Assembly: GCA_963556495.2 (NCBI GenBank)
Contig: OY747702.1
Location: 48,719,286-48,783,285, forward strand
Direction of reading: 5' to 3'
Length of the DNA stretch: 64,000 nt
Origin: Valencia hispanica
Lineage: Eukaryota; Chordata; Actinopteri; Cyprinodontiformes; Valenciidae
Shown here: positions 1-11,329 of the stretch, one piece after another
Layout: each line of letters starts with the position of its first letter
Position numbering within the stretch: the first letter of the stretch is position 1
The notes under the pieces: generated by a model
Told to the model about the DNA's origin: nothing
Database searches by the model: none
Seen by the model: only the letters and a program-made list of their open reading frames with translations
Made by a program: the position numbers and the translations under genes

Positions 1-1275
1 CTGGAGATAGGCACCCCACCCCCAAACCGCCCAAGTAGCTGTACCTAATTGTACATTTATGCTTTGCTTTCATTTTAATTTCCATTTGACTGTACTCTAG
101 AGTTTATGAAAATGTTTTTATATTTCTGTTCGTTTTGTTGCTTGTATGTATACCGGTAATTGATTTAAACATTTCCTCACATCAATGTAAGGCTTAGCTA
201 AATCCTTTTCTTACCTTTAGACACACAGCAGATCTGTGTTTCCTCCTGAACCAAATTTGGCGCTCACTGTGATTGTCACATAAAAATCCATCTTTTTTTC
301 CTTTTGTGGTACCATGGGAACTTTCAAAACTGATTGAAGATTATCAAAGCTTGTTACTTGATTTGGCATGATGTAAGTCATTTAGCAGCAATTGCCACAG
401 AATATTTTCTTTTCTTTTAAAGCAAAAGCCTTTTCTTGGCTGAAAGCCACCGTTTTTTTTCATTTGCTTCGCAGCATTAAGCTCACCGGAAAATTTAAAC
501 AATTGTGATCATATATTTTAGTATAATCCTCCCCCCTAGCTCTGGTATCCTCTTAAACCTGTCAGAGTGATGCATCTGCATCAGTGGGAGTGGGAGGTAT
601 TTTTGGATGCAGCTTCGTTTCCAAATGTTTAGAATTTGATCAATTTCAAGACTCTAGTTATTTTTTGGCGTCTGTTTAGAAGCGGTTGTTTCTTTTTGAA
701 GCTTGGAGATGGCAGCATTTACTGCCTCTGTGTGTTTATGGCTCGTTTCACCTTTGAATACTCGTTCCTCCCTGTGTCCTGTCAGAATATTTCATTTGAG
801 TGAAAGGCATATTAAATAATGCATGTAAGACTTTGCTGAAATCATTTTGCATGCTGAGTTTCTTTCACTTTTCTTGTTATATCTGAGTCTTTAGGTTTGG
901 ATTGTTAGAATTTCGATCCAGTGTCCATTCATCTGTCGTCACTACCCACTTATCCTTGCAGAGTCACTGGTGCCTATCGTCAGCAGTCCTTGGTTGAGAG
1001 GTAGGGAACACCCTGGACAGGTGGCCAGTGCAGAGACACACACAACCATGCATGCACACACAATGCAATTTAGAGTAGCCGGTTAAACTTAGTCATGTTT
1101 TCGGATTGTGAAAGAAAGCCAGAGAGAATCCACGCATGCATGGGAGAACATGCAGACTGCATGCAGAAAAACCCCACGCTGTGGGGGTCTGTCTTTTTAG
1201 AAGGCAACAGAGCAGTGCTACTTTACATCATGTAGTGCCTGCTGCAAAAATGAATAAACATATTATGTTTCCTAC
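1..1275. other. Intergenic, no gene recognised
   Basis: AT-rich non-coding sequence with no long open frame and no exon recognisable by protein similarity. It has scattered short palindromes, such as GCATGCATG around 1133, and simple T-rich tracts. Confidence 0.6.
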
Positions 1276-1661
1276 TAGGGATGTGTATTGGTAAAAACCT
1301 GGCAATGCGATACAGGGGAGACGATACGATATATTGCGATGCTATGAGTAAGACAATATATTGTGATTTTTAAAACTGAATTTAACTGTTAAGAAAACTC
1401 TCACCTCATTCTAAACACTCCAACCTGTTTCATACTTTAACTCATCCAGTTTTATTACTAGATCTAGTTGATCCACTGGAACAAAGAACTTGAAAACAGC
1501 CACAAACTACCAGTTATACTTTTAATTTTATTAGAAAAATTATTAATGGTCCCATGCAAATTCAAAAATAAAAATCGATACATTTCTTTTGAATGTCGAT
1601 ACAATATCGTTACATAAAATATCGCGATATATCTGTGTATCGATATTTTCTTACATCCATA
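1276..1661. mobile_element. Non-autonomous hAT-like MITE, 386 bp
   Basis: The left end reads TAGGGATGTGTATTGG and the right end ...TTACATCCATA, so the outermost bases are inverted complements. The flanks are nearly identical 8-mers, tttcctac (1268-1275) and tttccaac (1662-1669), as expected for a hAT 8-bp target duplication with one later substitution. The interior has repeated ATATCG/CGATAT motifs and no coding capacity. Confidence 0.7.
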
Positions 1662-1899
1662 TTTCCAACTATAATAATATCTATAACATTTATTATCTAA
1701 GATTTTAAACTAATTTTTGAATTAATACTCAATAAATTTAGTAGTAGTTTTTAAGCAGGCATGCTTATTGCAGAGAATACTGTGTGTTTTTATGCTTTTG
1801 ATATTTGTGGTGTAGCAATAGGCTGATATTTGCTGGTTAATTAGTTAGGCTGTTTGCTCTGGTGGCCAAAAACTGTGTTCCCTGATAGGTTACTCCCCT

Positions 1900-2385
1900 T
1901 TACAAGATTAGTTTATTTGCATAGCACCGTTTTTTCACAAGGTAGTTTAAAATGTTTTACAGTAAGATAAAAGGACAGAGATAAGAGTCACAGTAAAAAG
2001 AGGAAATACAATCAAAGAATAATAGTAAACATTTAAAGCAATCATAAAAATGAGAAAAGACTACTGTCTTTTCTGCAATAAACTGGACGGAATTGTGACC
2101 CATATGCTCATAAATATTCTGAAGACACTCTGTGACTGTCTTGGACTATGGTCAAGTGGTGACACAGAAAAAGTTGGATGTCATCGGCAAAGATGTTGAA
2201 TTACTCATACTCCTTGGAAGGGGGATCATGTTGATGCTGAATAAAAGTGGCCTTAAAATTGAGCTTTGAGGAACCCCAGATGGGATTTTTCCTTGCTGAG
2301 ATTTCTTGTTACAAAGCAACACAAAAATCGTCCTGTTCTGCCAATTAAGATTTAAATCTGTTACACACAGAACTCCAGTCACTCT
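1900..2385 (-). mobile_element. LINE remnant with reverse transcriptase fragment
   Basis: Read on the minus strand, 2385-2152 encodes a fragment resembling the palm of non-LTR reverse transcriptases: SGVPQSSILRPLLFSINM, a decayed form of the G-V-P-Q-G-S-x-L-G-P-L-L-F motif. The block at 1900-2050, with a 'tttgcatagcac' stretch, resembles the 3' tail of such elements read in reverse. Stops interrupt the frame, so it is a dead copy. Confidence 0.55.
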
Positions 2386-5300
2386 TGGATTTTCATTAAC
2401 TTCTCCTTACGTGTAAGTCAGTAGCCTTCTCTACCATTTAATAAATAATCGTCAGTCTTTTAGTTTGTCAGTCATTTTATTAGAGTTGTGTGTGTTGAAA
2501 GTTATAGCCTAATGATGATTTTTATGATTAATCTCTGTTTGCATTTCCCACTGGTTTACATGTATAGGTGAAGCAGGCTTCATACATCACCTGATAGTTT
2601 TTATGTGTAGGTGAAAAATATTTCAGTTTGGTGTGATTTTAGGCTTTTTGACCCACATTGTGTGGAGTCATCCTCAAAGTGTTCAACATGTTTGCTTTCA
2701 GTTACGTTTGCAGTAACTTAAATGCATGTGTATCGCAACAAAATCAGATGGCTTATTAATCCGATACAAGAAATTTCACCCAAACCCAGAAAACTTTTGA
2801 TGTTCGGTGAAGCCCCTCTGAAGTGTCATCTCATCAATCACCGGAGTCTGTAAATACAGGAACTCTGTAAATGCTTCAAAATTCATCTGGTTGTGTCGGG
2901 TTTTCTGTCATCAATAAGCATGACTGATTGGAAACATGCATGAACGTCAAACTGGTTTCCCATTATGTTGCAGGTGACATTTCATGCATCATATTGTGTG
3001 TAATCCAGGCATTCTCCTTATTGTTTTTTTTTCTCTTCTTGTTAGTTTAGTAATCATTTAATGATAATTCCCTCCATCCGGAGAGTTCTGGATCATTAGA
3101 ACCTTGAAGCATCGTCTCATCAGTCAAAACCTTGCAGCATTCTGATGAATCTGAGCCGACAGGAATCCTGTAACCACTTCAGGGTTCATCTGGTCGTTTC
3201 GGTTTTATGTCATTAATAAACATGAGGAATAGGAAGCCATGCACGACCGTTGCTCTGCTTTCACATTGTTCTACAGATCAAAGGCCATGCATCATATCAT
3301 GAGCCGACCATTCCCCTTACATTTTCCATTTTTATCTCCGTAGAGTTTGATAATTGTTTGCTCGGTCCAAGACATGCTGGTTCAGATATGTTTTAGCTTT
3401 TAAGATGCCTTATGCTAAAGTTTCGCCCTTTCATTCCTTAGACTCTTTTCTCTTCTGAATTCCTCTCTTTATGTCTGCATCCTGGAGCCCGCTCTCCGTT
3501 TGGCTTTGCAGTTAAATTTTTATTTTCCATAAGAAAGGCTGCTGTGATCCTCAGCCTCTGTTGTCTCTCAGATGTTCGGAGCCTTTTTATATTTTCAGGT
3601 CTACTTTTCTGTTCCTTTAAATCTTCTGAGAATGTGTCAAACAATGGATCTGATCAGTCTTAACATTTTTCAGAAACTCTGAATAGTTTCGTCTTTTTCA
3701 AATGCAAAGGGAGCTCTTTTTTTCTTTTTGACCGTATGTTTGATACTCTGTTCAAAGCAGCAATCCCCCAAAATGAATACCAAACTCTGAAATAACAATA
3801 GACCTTTTTTATGGCCTAATTAAGAGATAAAGAAATAGTTCAGTCTGACAAAGCGGTGTAAAACTTGGCTAACAAAGTTTATTCTATAGGAAAAATTTGC
3901 GCTAATTTGGATTTAAAAATCTGCAAAATTAAATTAAATGATAGATAAAGTGTTTAATTTAAATATTTATATAAACTGTTTATGTGTATTCAATGGATAC
4001 TTTATATACAGTGCATCAGTTCAATTAACAATGCTTTATTTATCCCAAATGTTGTAACTCATGTCATCCAAGTATCTGTAAAGAGTTGTTGTGGATGGTG
4101 ATGCTGTCAGTAGGAGGGATTTCAGGTTGGAGTCAGTCTTGCAACCAATTTGAAGAGGCCTCTGGCTGAAGTCTTGTTGCTGTATCACCGTCTAGTGTCA
4201 TGACATACTAACAGCTCAATTTTCGGGCAGCAAAGGCAATGTTCTACAGTAACATGTCCTGGATGAATCCATCAGTTGTTTGCAAGCACTGCTAATCCAC
4301 CTCATTTGCTTTTGCTGCTCCTCTTTAAACGTCCTTCTGGCCATAGGGTTGGAAAGTCGTGTAGCGAGACGTTGGAGTTAGGGGTATGATTCTTGCCGAT
4401 TATGAACAATGACAGAGATGGTTTAAACTTCCTCCGCCTCGGTCTTCTCCTTGGTACTGCTCTGCATCCATAAGGCCTCCTTTTCAACTCCTGGGATTTG
4501 GCGTCGTAGTTGAGGTTTTATTTGAGCTTTTGAGATGCTTATTAGCGGCTCCCAGTTATAAAAAGAATACCTTGTTTCCACAGTTACGCATTATAACGGT
4601 CCGAAAGTAAAGTAGGAGTAAAAATCCCTCCAGCTGCACAGCGTCTAAAACCAGAAGGAATAATTATCCAAGCAAGAAACGCCAAAGTAATAAAAGATTG
4701 AGCAAAAGACTACAAAAAGAACACCAAATGAAAAATTATTGCAGTTTTTATGTTTATAATCATTATAAATTTTTCGCTTGACTAATATGATCCCAATGAA
4801 GCAACGTGCTGTTTTGTTGTGAACTGTTTTTAATACAATATTACAATAAATTGATTCAAATTATTTGTATAATCTGGAATTAAGCAGTAAATGTGCATGA
4901 ATAATAAAAACTGTATCTGTCCTTAAGGATGTAAAGCGCCTAAAATGTGTCTCACAGGTATTGCTTATGACTTTAAAGAGCATTTATCCAACAATGCATA
5001 ATCTAGTTGCACTAAAATGGATCCTTGTTAATGTCAATGTAAATTCTTGCATATATTGGGATCTTAATCTTTTATTCTTTTGACTTTCTGTAAAGCAAAA
5101 TGTTCTTCCTGAATTGAATTCTTATCACAGCACTGTTAAGTTTACGTTCATTAAAAACAGAAAACAGCAGCAAAATGTCCAATCTGATGAAACGAGATTA
5201 AAACCTGCAAAGAATTTAGGTTTAATAATTCGTTCAGGTTGGTGAAATAATGATAAAAATGGTATTGCGCTTCACATTTGGGCCCTTAGGTAAATGTCAC

Positions 5301-6748
5301 CGTTACATCTGAGACCTGTATTAGTATTCGTTTGCCCGCAGTATTGCGTTGCATATCAGATTATTTTGCATCATCCCTTCTCTTTAGAGTTTTACTTTGA
5401 AGTTCTCTCCCAAAGCAGTGGTGCTGACGGCATGATGAATGATTTAGATGTCTGTCCGTTAAATGTGGCCTCCGTGTGCAGATAGGTGCGTTTGAGCTCA
5501 TATGCGTTGGAGTGATGAGGTGATGTGTGTTTATAAGAAAGGGCTCAGCGAAGCACAATGCAGCCATGTGTTTGTTTAAAAGTGCCTCTAGTTGGAAGCG
5601 TCATTGTTGTCAGGATGTTGTGTCGTGGCTTTGTGCTCCATCCCAAAATACACGCAGGCAAGCAGTAGATAAATGGCAGTCGAGAGACATTCTGCTTCAG
5701 GCAGCTGCCCCAGCCCTTTAATCTTAGCCATCCTCTTCCCCTCATTTTTTTTTTTCCTGGCTCTGACTAACCACCTCTGACAGGGAAGTGCAGAGAGGTA
5801 GGCTCCCTGTCGGCTGCGGGGCAAATTTAAACAAACGAGAGAAATAAAAGAGGGAACTGGAGACAAAAAAGAGGAACTGACAGCTTTGGTGGACGAGAAT
5901 AATTACGAGTTGGAGTGAAATTAGCACAGGCGAATGAATAAGAAGAATGAGGAGAATGGGAGTGAAGAAAGCGAACAGAAGGGCAGCTCATGCGCTTTTC
6001 TTGAAGAGCAAGTTATGAGACGGTGGAAGCCGAGGGAAAATGCTGAGCATTGTATCTGCAGCTTAACAGGTGTAACAAATTCTAGGAGGCAGTCATTTGC
6101 CGCTGCTGCTGCCTTTGCAGTCGGTGCTTTTAGTGTAATAGAAATATGAGAAGTTGCCCAACAGGGACTGCATGCAGAGTGCATGTGTTTGAAATGTAGA
6201 GCGAACAAAGGAGGGAGAGAGATGAAAGACAGAGGGCTGCATGCTGTCTGCTACGTTGGTTACCCCTCTGAGGTTTCTCCCTAAAAGTCTCCCTGAACCG
6301 GAGTGAAATTCCCTGCAGTGACTCTAAATGACTATCCTTCTGTGGAGAAGAGTGTGCATTAGTCTTAATACGTCCTCTGAAATCAAGCTTCTACCAGTCA
6401 AAATAAGCCCTACCTTTTTGACAAAAAGCCTCAGTTTCAATTAGCGAGATCCATAAAGGCTCAGAAATGGGAACGGCAGGTACATTCAGGAAAAAAAAGA
6501 TTTAACGCATTTACTGTTGCCCTTAAAAGACACCTCCATCACATTGGAACCTCTTTTTTTTTTTTTTTGCCAATAAAGACAGGCGACATGCCGGATCATC
6601 TGAGAGAGAAGATCCGGGCTGCTGGGGCCACAGGCATAATTACGATAAATTGCTGCTTTTTGCCAGATTTCATGCAGCCATATCTGCGTGAGAAAAACTT
6701 AAAAACTTCCTGCAACTTCACAATTACAGCTGATTGATTTTTATGTAG
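2386..6748. other. Intergenic stretch, no gene recognised
   Basis: No coding exon was recognised. The open frames here are under 100 codons, lack family resemblance and overlap each other on both strands. The stretch contains the tandem duplication listed separately and AT-rich sequence at 3800-5300. The block at 5750-6230 is more GC-balanced and unique-looking, but carries no recognisable signal. Confidence 0.55.
2818..3330. repeat. Diverged tandem duplication, two units of about 300 bp
   Basis: Two adjacent blocks share an ordered series of matches offset by about 303 bp: GTCTCATCA-like starts, TTCATCTGGT (2882 and 3184), TGTCAT(C/T)AATAA followed by CATGA, and CATGCATCATAT (2983 and 3286), then a shared 'attc(t)cctta' end. 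The rest has diverged. No reading frame is maintained and no transposon ends are seen. Confidence 0.65.
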
Positions 6749-7523
6749 TACTGTGACAAAGTGTTTACTCCCTCACGGTTTTCTTCTGGTTTTGCGATCA
6801 TCAAACACATTTTACTATCAAAGATAACCCAAATAAATACAGGATGCAGTTTTCGAATCCTGATTTAATTCATTAAAGTTATACAAAAATATAAAAATCC
6901 CAGCTCTATGCGAGAGAGTAATTTTCCCTGGTTGTCCCACCCTTTAAATTGGCAACTGCCGATGAGTCTTTTACATCACTGTGGAGGAATATTAACCCAC
7001 TCTTCTATGAGGAAGTATTTTAATTCAGCCACTTTGAAGGGTTTCAAGCACAAACAAGCTGTTTACTTTCATACCACAGTATCTCGATTGATTTAACTTC
7101 AACTAGGCCATGACAAATCCTTCTTTGTTTAATTAGATCAAGTAATCCAGTTTCTGAAGTAGCAAAGGAATCCCAGATCATCATTATGCCAGATGTAGCA
7201 GGATACAAACCCTCCAAAAGTTCCACTTTCCACTCACCAGAATATTTTCTCAAAAGTCCCGGGGTCAACAAAGATGTGTTTTGCCTTTTGTGTTGCTTCA
7301 GGTCAGCAGTGGATTTGACCTTATTGTTGAAACATGATACTTGACCTAAACTACGGCCTAGATGTTGTGCTAGGGCACTCAATGACCTCCTGGATGAGTG
7401 GTTATTGCACTCTTGGAGTAAGTTTGGTAGACTAGCCACTCCTGGGAAGTTTCACCACTATTCCATGTTATCTCCATTTGTGGATCATGGTTCCTGCTGT
7501 TTGGCTGAAATCTCAAAGCCTTA

Positions 7524-7974
7524 GGCCCCGTCCACACGAGATCGTTTTCAGAAATGTTTTCATCCACACGGAAACACAGAAAACTGCCCGTTTTTACTCC
7601 CCCAGGCCTGTAAGTGGCGCTCAACATAGAGTATGGGACATGCGCAAAAAAGCCTCCAAAGCGTGAGTGGAGTCGTTTGTAGAATTGTTTTTGCACCAGT
7701 AGCACAACCACAACACATGGCACATGTAATCCACCACTGTTTATTTATGACATGTTTGGTGTTATAGCTTAGGTTAGAGGTTGGGCTAATATGTCAGCGT
7801 TTTCACAAACGGGTGATTTTGCTGTTGCCATGAATACGCGAGGACGAAATGTTTACTCTGGAACCTGATGTTTTTTATAAAACAGTTTTGGGCCCATTTA
7901 ATACGACGTTTTCATGTGGGCAACTTTCACGTTTTAGGAAAGAAAAAAAAAAACGTTCCTGTGTGGATGGGGCC
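7524..7974. mobile_element. MITE, Harbinger-like, 451 bp, nested
   Basis: The termini are inverted repeats: GGCCCCGTCCACACG on the left, and on the right a complement reading GGCCCCATCCACACA. A TTA trinucleotide directly repeats at both sides (7521-7523, 7975-7977). A 3-bp TWA target and G-rich ends fit the PIF/Harbinger class, although no transposase is present to confirm this. It sits inside the Tc1-like remnant at 6749-8755. Confidence 0.65.
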
Positions 7975-8117
7975 TTAGAAATGACTTTGTGACATTTTGC
8001 AGACTTTTGGCCTCGAATGTTCTTGTTTTTTGTTGTTTTTTTTGAAGATTGAGGCATGATGTGTTGCTTTTGTGATCTTTTAGCCTACGGCATCTTGTCA
8101 CACTGCTTTTGTTTGAA

Positions 8118-8635
8118 GCCCGGTTCACATTGTGCGTTTTTTCGGGCCAACGTAGACAAATCCAGTGTGACGGGCCCTCCGACTACTTATTGAGCACTTT
8201 CACAAGCAAATCCAGCCTCTGACAGTCTTCAAGCGGTTTCAGAAAAAAATCTATGACTCCAATCTGCAATCGACCGATGGAAATAGACCCAGAGAGTGAC
8301 ACAAAAAAAACTTGTGACGAGAGTACAATGTGACCATAGCATTATCCACATTAGCAAGGATGGAGGCTAGACGCAAGAACATGTGGAGCAACAAAGAAGC
8401 CGAAGTTATTGAGCTGTGGTAGCAAAGACTAGAGGTATGACATTTTACCTTTGCCATCTTGGGTAGGCTTTTAGTGACGAATGCTTTTCGGCGACTTATG
8501 CTCGTGACGAGACGTTGTGCAGTTTTAATCGATGAAATCTTGGGCCGTACAGTGTGCCACCTGTCTAGAGTTCACATAGTGGGACATGAAGCAGTCCTTT
8601 GCAATGGCCAAAAAATGAACATTGTGAAACGGGGC
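8118..8635. mobile_element. MITE, 518 bp, nested, class uncertain
   Basis: The left end GCCCGGTTCACATTGTG is mirrored by a right end that reads GCCCCGTTTCACAATGT on the minus strand. The flanks are TGAA (8114-8117) and TTAA (8636-8639), compatible with a TTAA target and one substitution. No coding capacity of its own. It is the second insertion into the Tc1-like remnant. Confidence 0.6.
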
Positions 8636-8755
8636 TTAAGTGATTTCTTGATTAAACAAGTCTGGCAGTAATCAGGCCTACATGTGGCTTGTTAAATTGA
8701 ACTCAGCTCTATAATAATGTGGCTAATCACAGTTAAATAATGATTTAACAATGCT

Positions 8756-10850
8756 TTTATTGATCTGAATTTTTTAATTTTTTTTAAGAATAAATCTGTA
8801 AAGGAGCAAATACGCTCCCACACTGGTGTAGCTTTAGAAGACGTAGTCATCCATCCTAAAGGCCTGCAGACTTTGAATAATTTCACCCGTCTTCTGTTTT
8901 CCTCTGTGTGCGCCAGGAACACCTAATTCCAATTGAAGTGTCAACATCCGGTGGGTATGAAACAAGTTTATTAGTTTGCACTCTGAAGGTGTTTCAGAAA
9001 CCAGCTTCACAGTTTACACACAACGAATGTCCCAGTTCCACATGGTACACCGAATGGGTACGCCTCTCGTCGCTCCATGAGGAAACAAGGCACTTAACCG
9101 TACAACAGATCTCAACCCTGTGATGCCCAAAAACTCGAAACATTTACAGATGAAAGGCTCTATCACTCGGAGAAGAAAAAAAGAGTAAAAAAAAAAAAAG
9201 CCAACTTTCATCTTAAGAGATCAGAAGCTCCGACAAGCCGTTTTTTTCTTCTTGTTTTTAAAAATGACTGACAGACTCAGAGATAAGTACAAATCACATC
9301 AAAAGTGTTTTTTTGTGTGTTTTTTTTACTGTAAAGGGATTACTTACATCGGCATTTGAGTTCTGTAAACAATGTAGTAAAATAGACCTGCGTTTTGTGT
9401 AGTTCGGGTTACAGTAAGCTCAACAAGTGCTTGATATGCATTCCGAGAAAGATTGCAGGTATGAAGCCTTGGATGTCTTTATACTTGACATCTAAGGTTT
9501 TTGCTCGTTGGGTTGTTTTAAAGTTGCAGTTGAATGATTTAGGACATCATTACCAACCCTAATTTCTTGTTTTTTGTGTTGAAGGAGCAAGGGTTCCTTG
9601 TAATCATTTAAAATGGTGATTCATAGTTCTCCAGTATTTCCCAAAGCAAATATGGGTTTTTTGGACTTTGGCTGCTTTCTAACACAAGTTGTGTCCAGTT
9701 CTTGTAGGATACTGTCCTTTTTGAAATGTGTAAAATAGACAGAGACCCAAATAAGTAATTTTAGGCCTATATTAATCTAAAGCAGATGGATGATTTCTGA
9801 AAGGCATGTTTTTTTTAAAAATAAGAAAAGACCTGACACAGGACCTGAGAGAGGCCTCGTCCTTCAGCTGATTCTGCTATGTGTTGAATCCTATTCAGTT
9901 TGGAAAAGTATGGGATTTTTTTTCAGGTCTGAATAAGGTACGGAAAAATAAAACATTTGTTTTCCAGACTTCCCGTATTTCCTGTCCCATTGTCCAGACA
10001 AATTCCATTGCTGGGTGTTAAATTGTCTTAAAGGACCTGCAAGCTCTGGAAATTTGGATCTGGAAAAGTTTGTAATCTTGAGATTAAGAATAGGCAAGAA
10101 CTACTTTGTTGGTGGTAAAATACTATGGAAATGTCTGGCAAACTTTATCTTTGGTATTTTTCATGCATTCTGTGATATAAATGGAAAAAAACTCCAAATA
10201 TCAAAAGTAAATTTAGTCTAAAGTTTTCTGTTATGTGTCGATGGAGGTTTAGGAGCCTTTTCATGGCTGAAGCTGAAATATTCTTCAGAGATGGGCACCG
10301 GACAAAAACATGGGTGAAAAAAAAGCATCCATAGTCCAAACAAAGCTTTGAAAGATGTGGAAAAAAATAATTAAGACAAAAGATTATAAGATTTGCATTG
10401 AAGAAGCAAGGGATTATTTAGGATGTTTTCACAGTACTGTTTGTAAAAGTAAATTTCTTACTTCTCACTGAGCTAAAATCATTTCAGGGTTACTCACTTA
10501 GTATGCAAGTCACAGTAAAGATCCCACTGCAGATTTAGACTCAACTAAAATAACTCCTGATTCCTCTGCTCCAAAGTTTCATCCAGAATGGAGGAACTAC
10601 AAAGTGATTTCAGTCGTGGTTCCCTTTAATTGGAGCAACAAACACGATGTTCTTAATAGCGTGTTAAATCGAGACCCTGATCTGATTTCACCCACTCATT
10701 GATATAAATGGCCAGGAGGTCTCATTTCAGTGACACTCAAACCTATTCTGATCTCTGGGAAAGAAAAAACCCATTTAAATGTTGATCAAATCCTTTAAAA
10801 ACAACTGATTCGACGTCTCGGTACATACATCTCCAGGAAAAGGTTGAACA
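8756..10850. other. Intergenic, no gene recognised
   Basis: AT-rich sequence with poly-A/T runs (e.g. 9180-9200, 9300-9330) and no recognisable exon. The open frames are short and lack family resemblance. Confidence 0.5.
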
Positions 10851-10853
10851 TGT

Positions 10854-11267
10854 TTAATTTAGCCTCTTTATTCTGACAAGCGTCTTAGTCTGTAGTTCCA
10901 TCCAGCCATAGCCTCCTACTCCTCCAATATCTGGTTGTGGAGGTAACAAGCCCATAGGGCGTTCTAAAGCATTCCCAGGCCAGAGGGGATATATGGTCCC
11001 TTCAGTGAGTTCTGGGTCAGCCCAGAGGTCTTCTTCCAGTGGGACCTGTTCAGAAACCGTATAAAAAGGAGGCACCCAGAAGGGATAAGAGGCCTGAGCT
11101 ACTTCAGCTGACTCCATATGATCTGGAGAGGAAGCAGCTGTTAGTCGGGAGAAATAAGTATTGAACACAATCAGTTTTTCTTTCTCCAGTAAATCTATTC
11201 CTAATGAGCCTATTGACGTGAAATTCACACCAGTATTGTCAGTGACCAGCCCAATAAATCGCCACAT
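10854..11267 (-). repeat. Open frame inside an interspersed fish repeat
   Basis: A 137-codon open frame runs on the minus strand. Its middle (DLWADPELTEGTIYPLWPGN) resembles conceptual translations of a high-copy fish repeat tail rather than a domain of a known protein. There is no supporting splice structure or neighbouring gene. I treat it as repeat-derived, from general recognition of the family and not from a search. Confidence 0.4.
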
Positions 11268-11329
11268 ATAGGGAAAAAAATTAACACAAATGACTCGAAA
11301 AATTTAGTAATTGTGCAATAAAGTGGAAT

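Larger units (their letters stand above)
6749..8755 (-). mobile_element. Tc1-like DNA transposon remnant carrying two nested MITEs
   Basis: The left end (CTGTGACAAAGTG, then GATCATCAAAC) and the interior match the element at about 28508-30272 in the opposite orientation, so both belong to one family. Coding would run on the minus strand but is broken. Insertions at 7524-7974 and 8118-8635 interrupt it; without them the flanks rejoin in the expected order ('ctcaaagcc'/'ttagaaatgac' and 'cttttg'/'ttaagtgatttc'). The right end has decayed near 8755. Confidence 0.65.
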
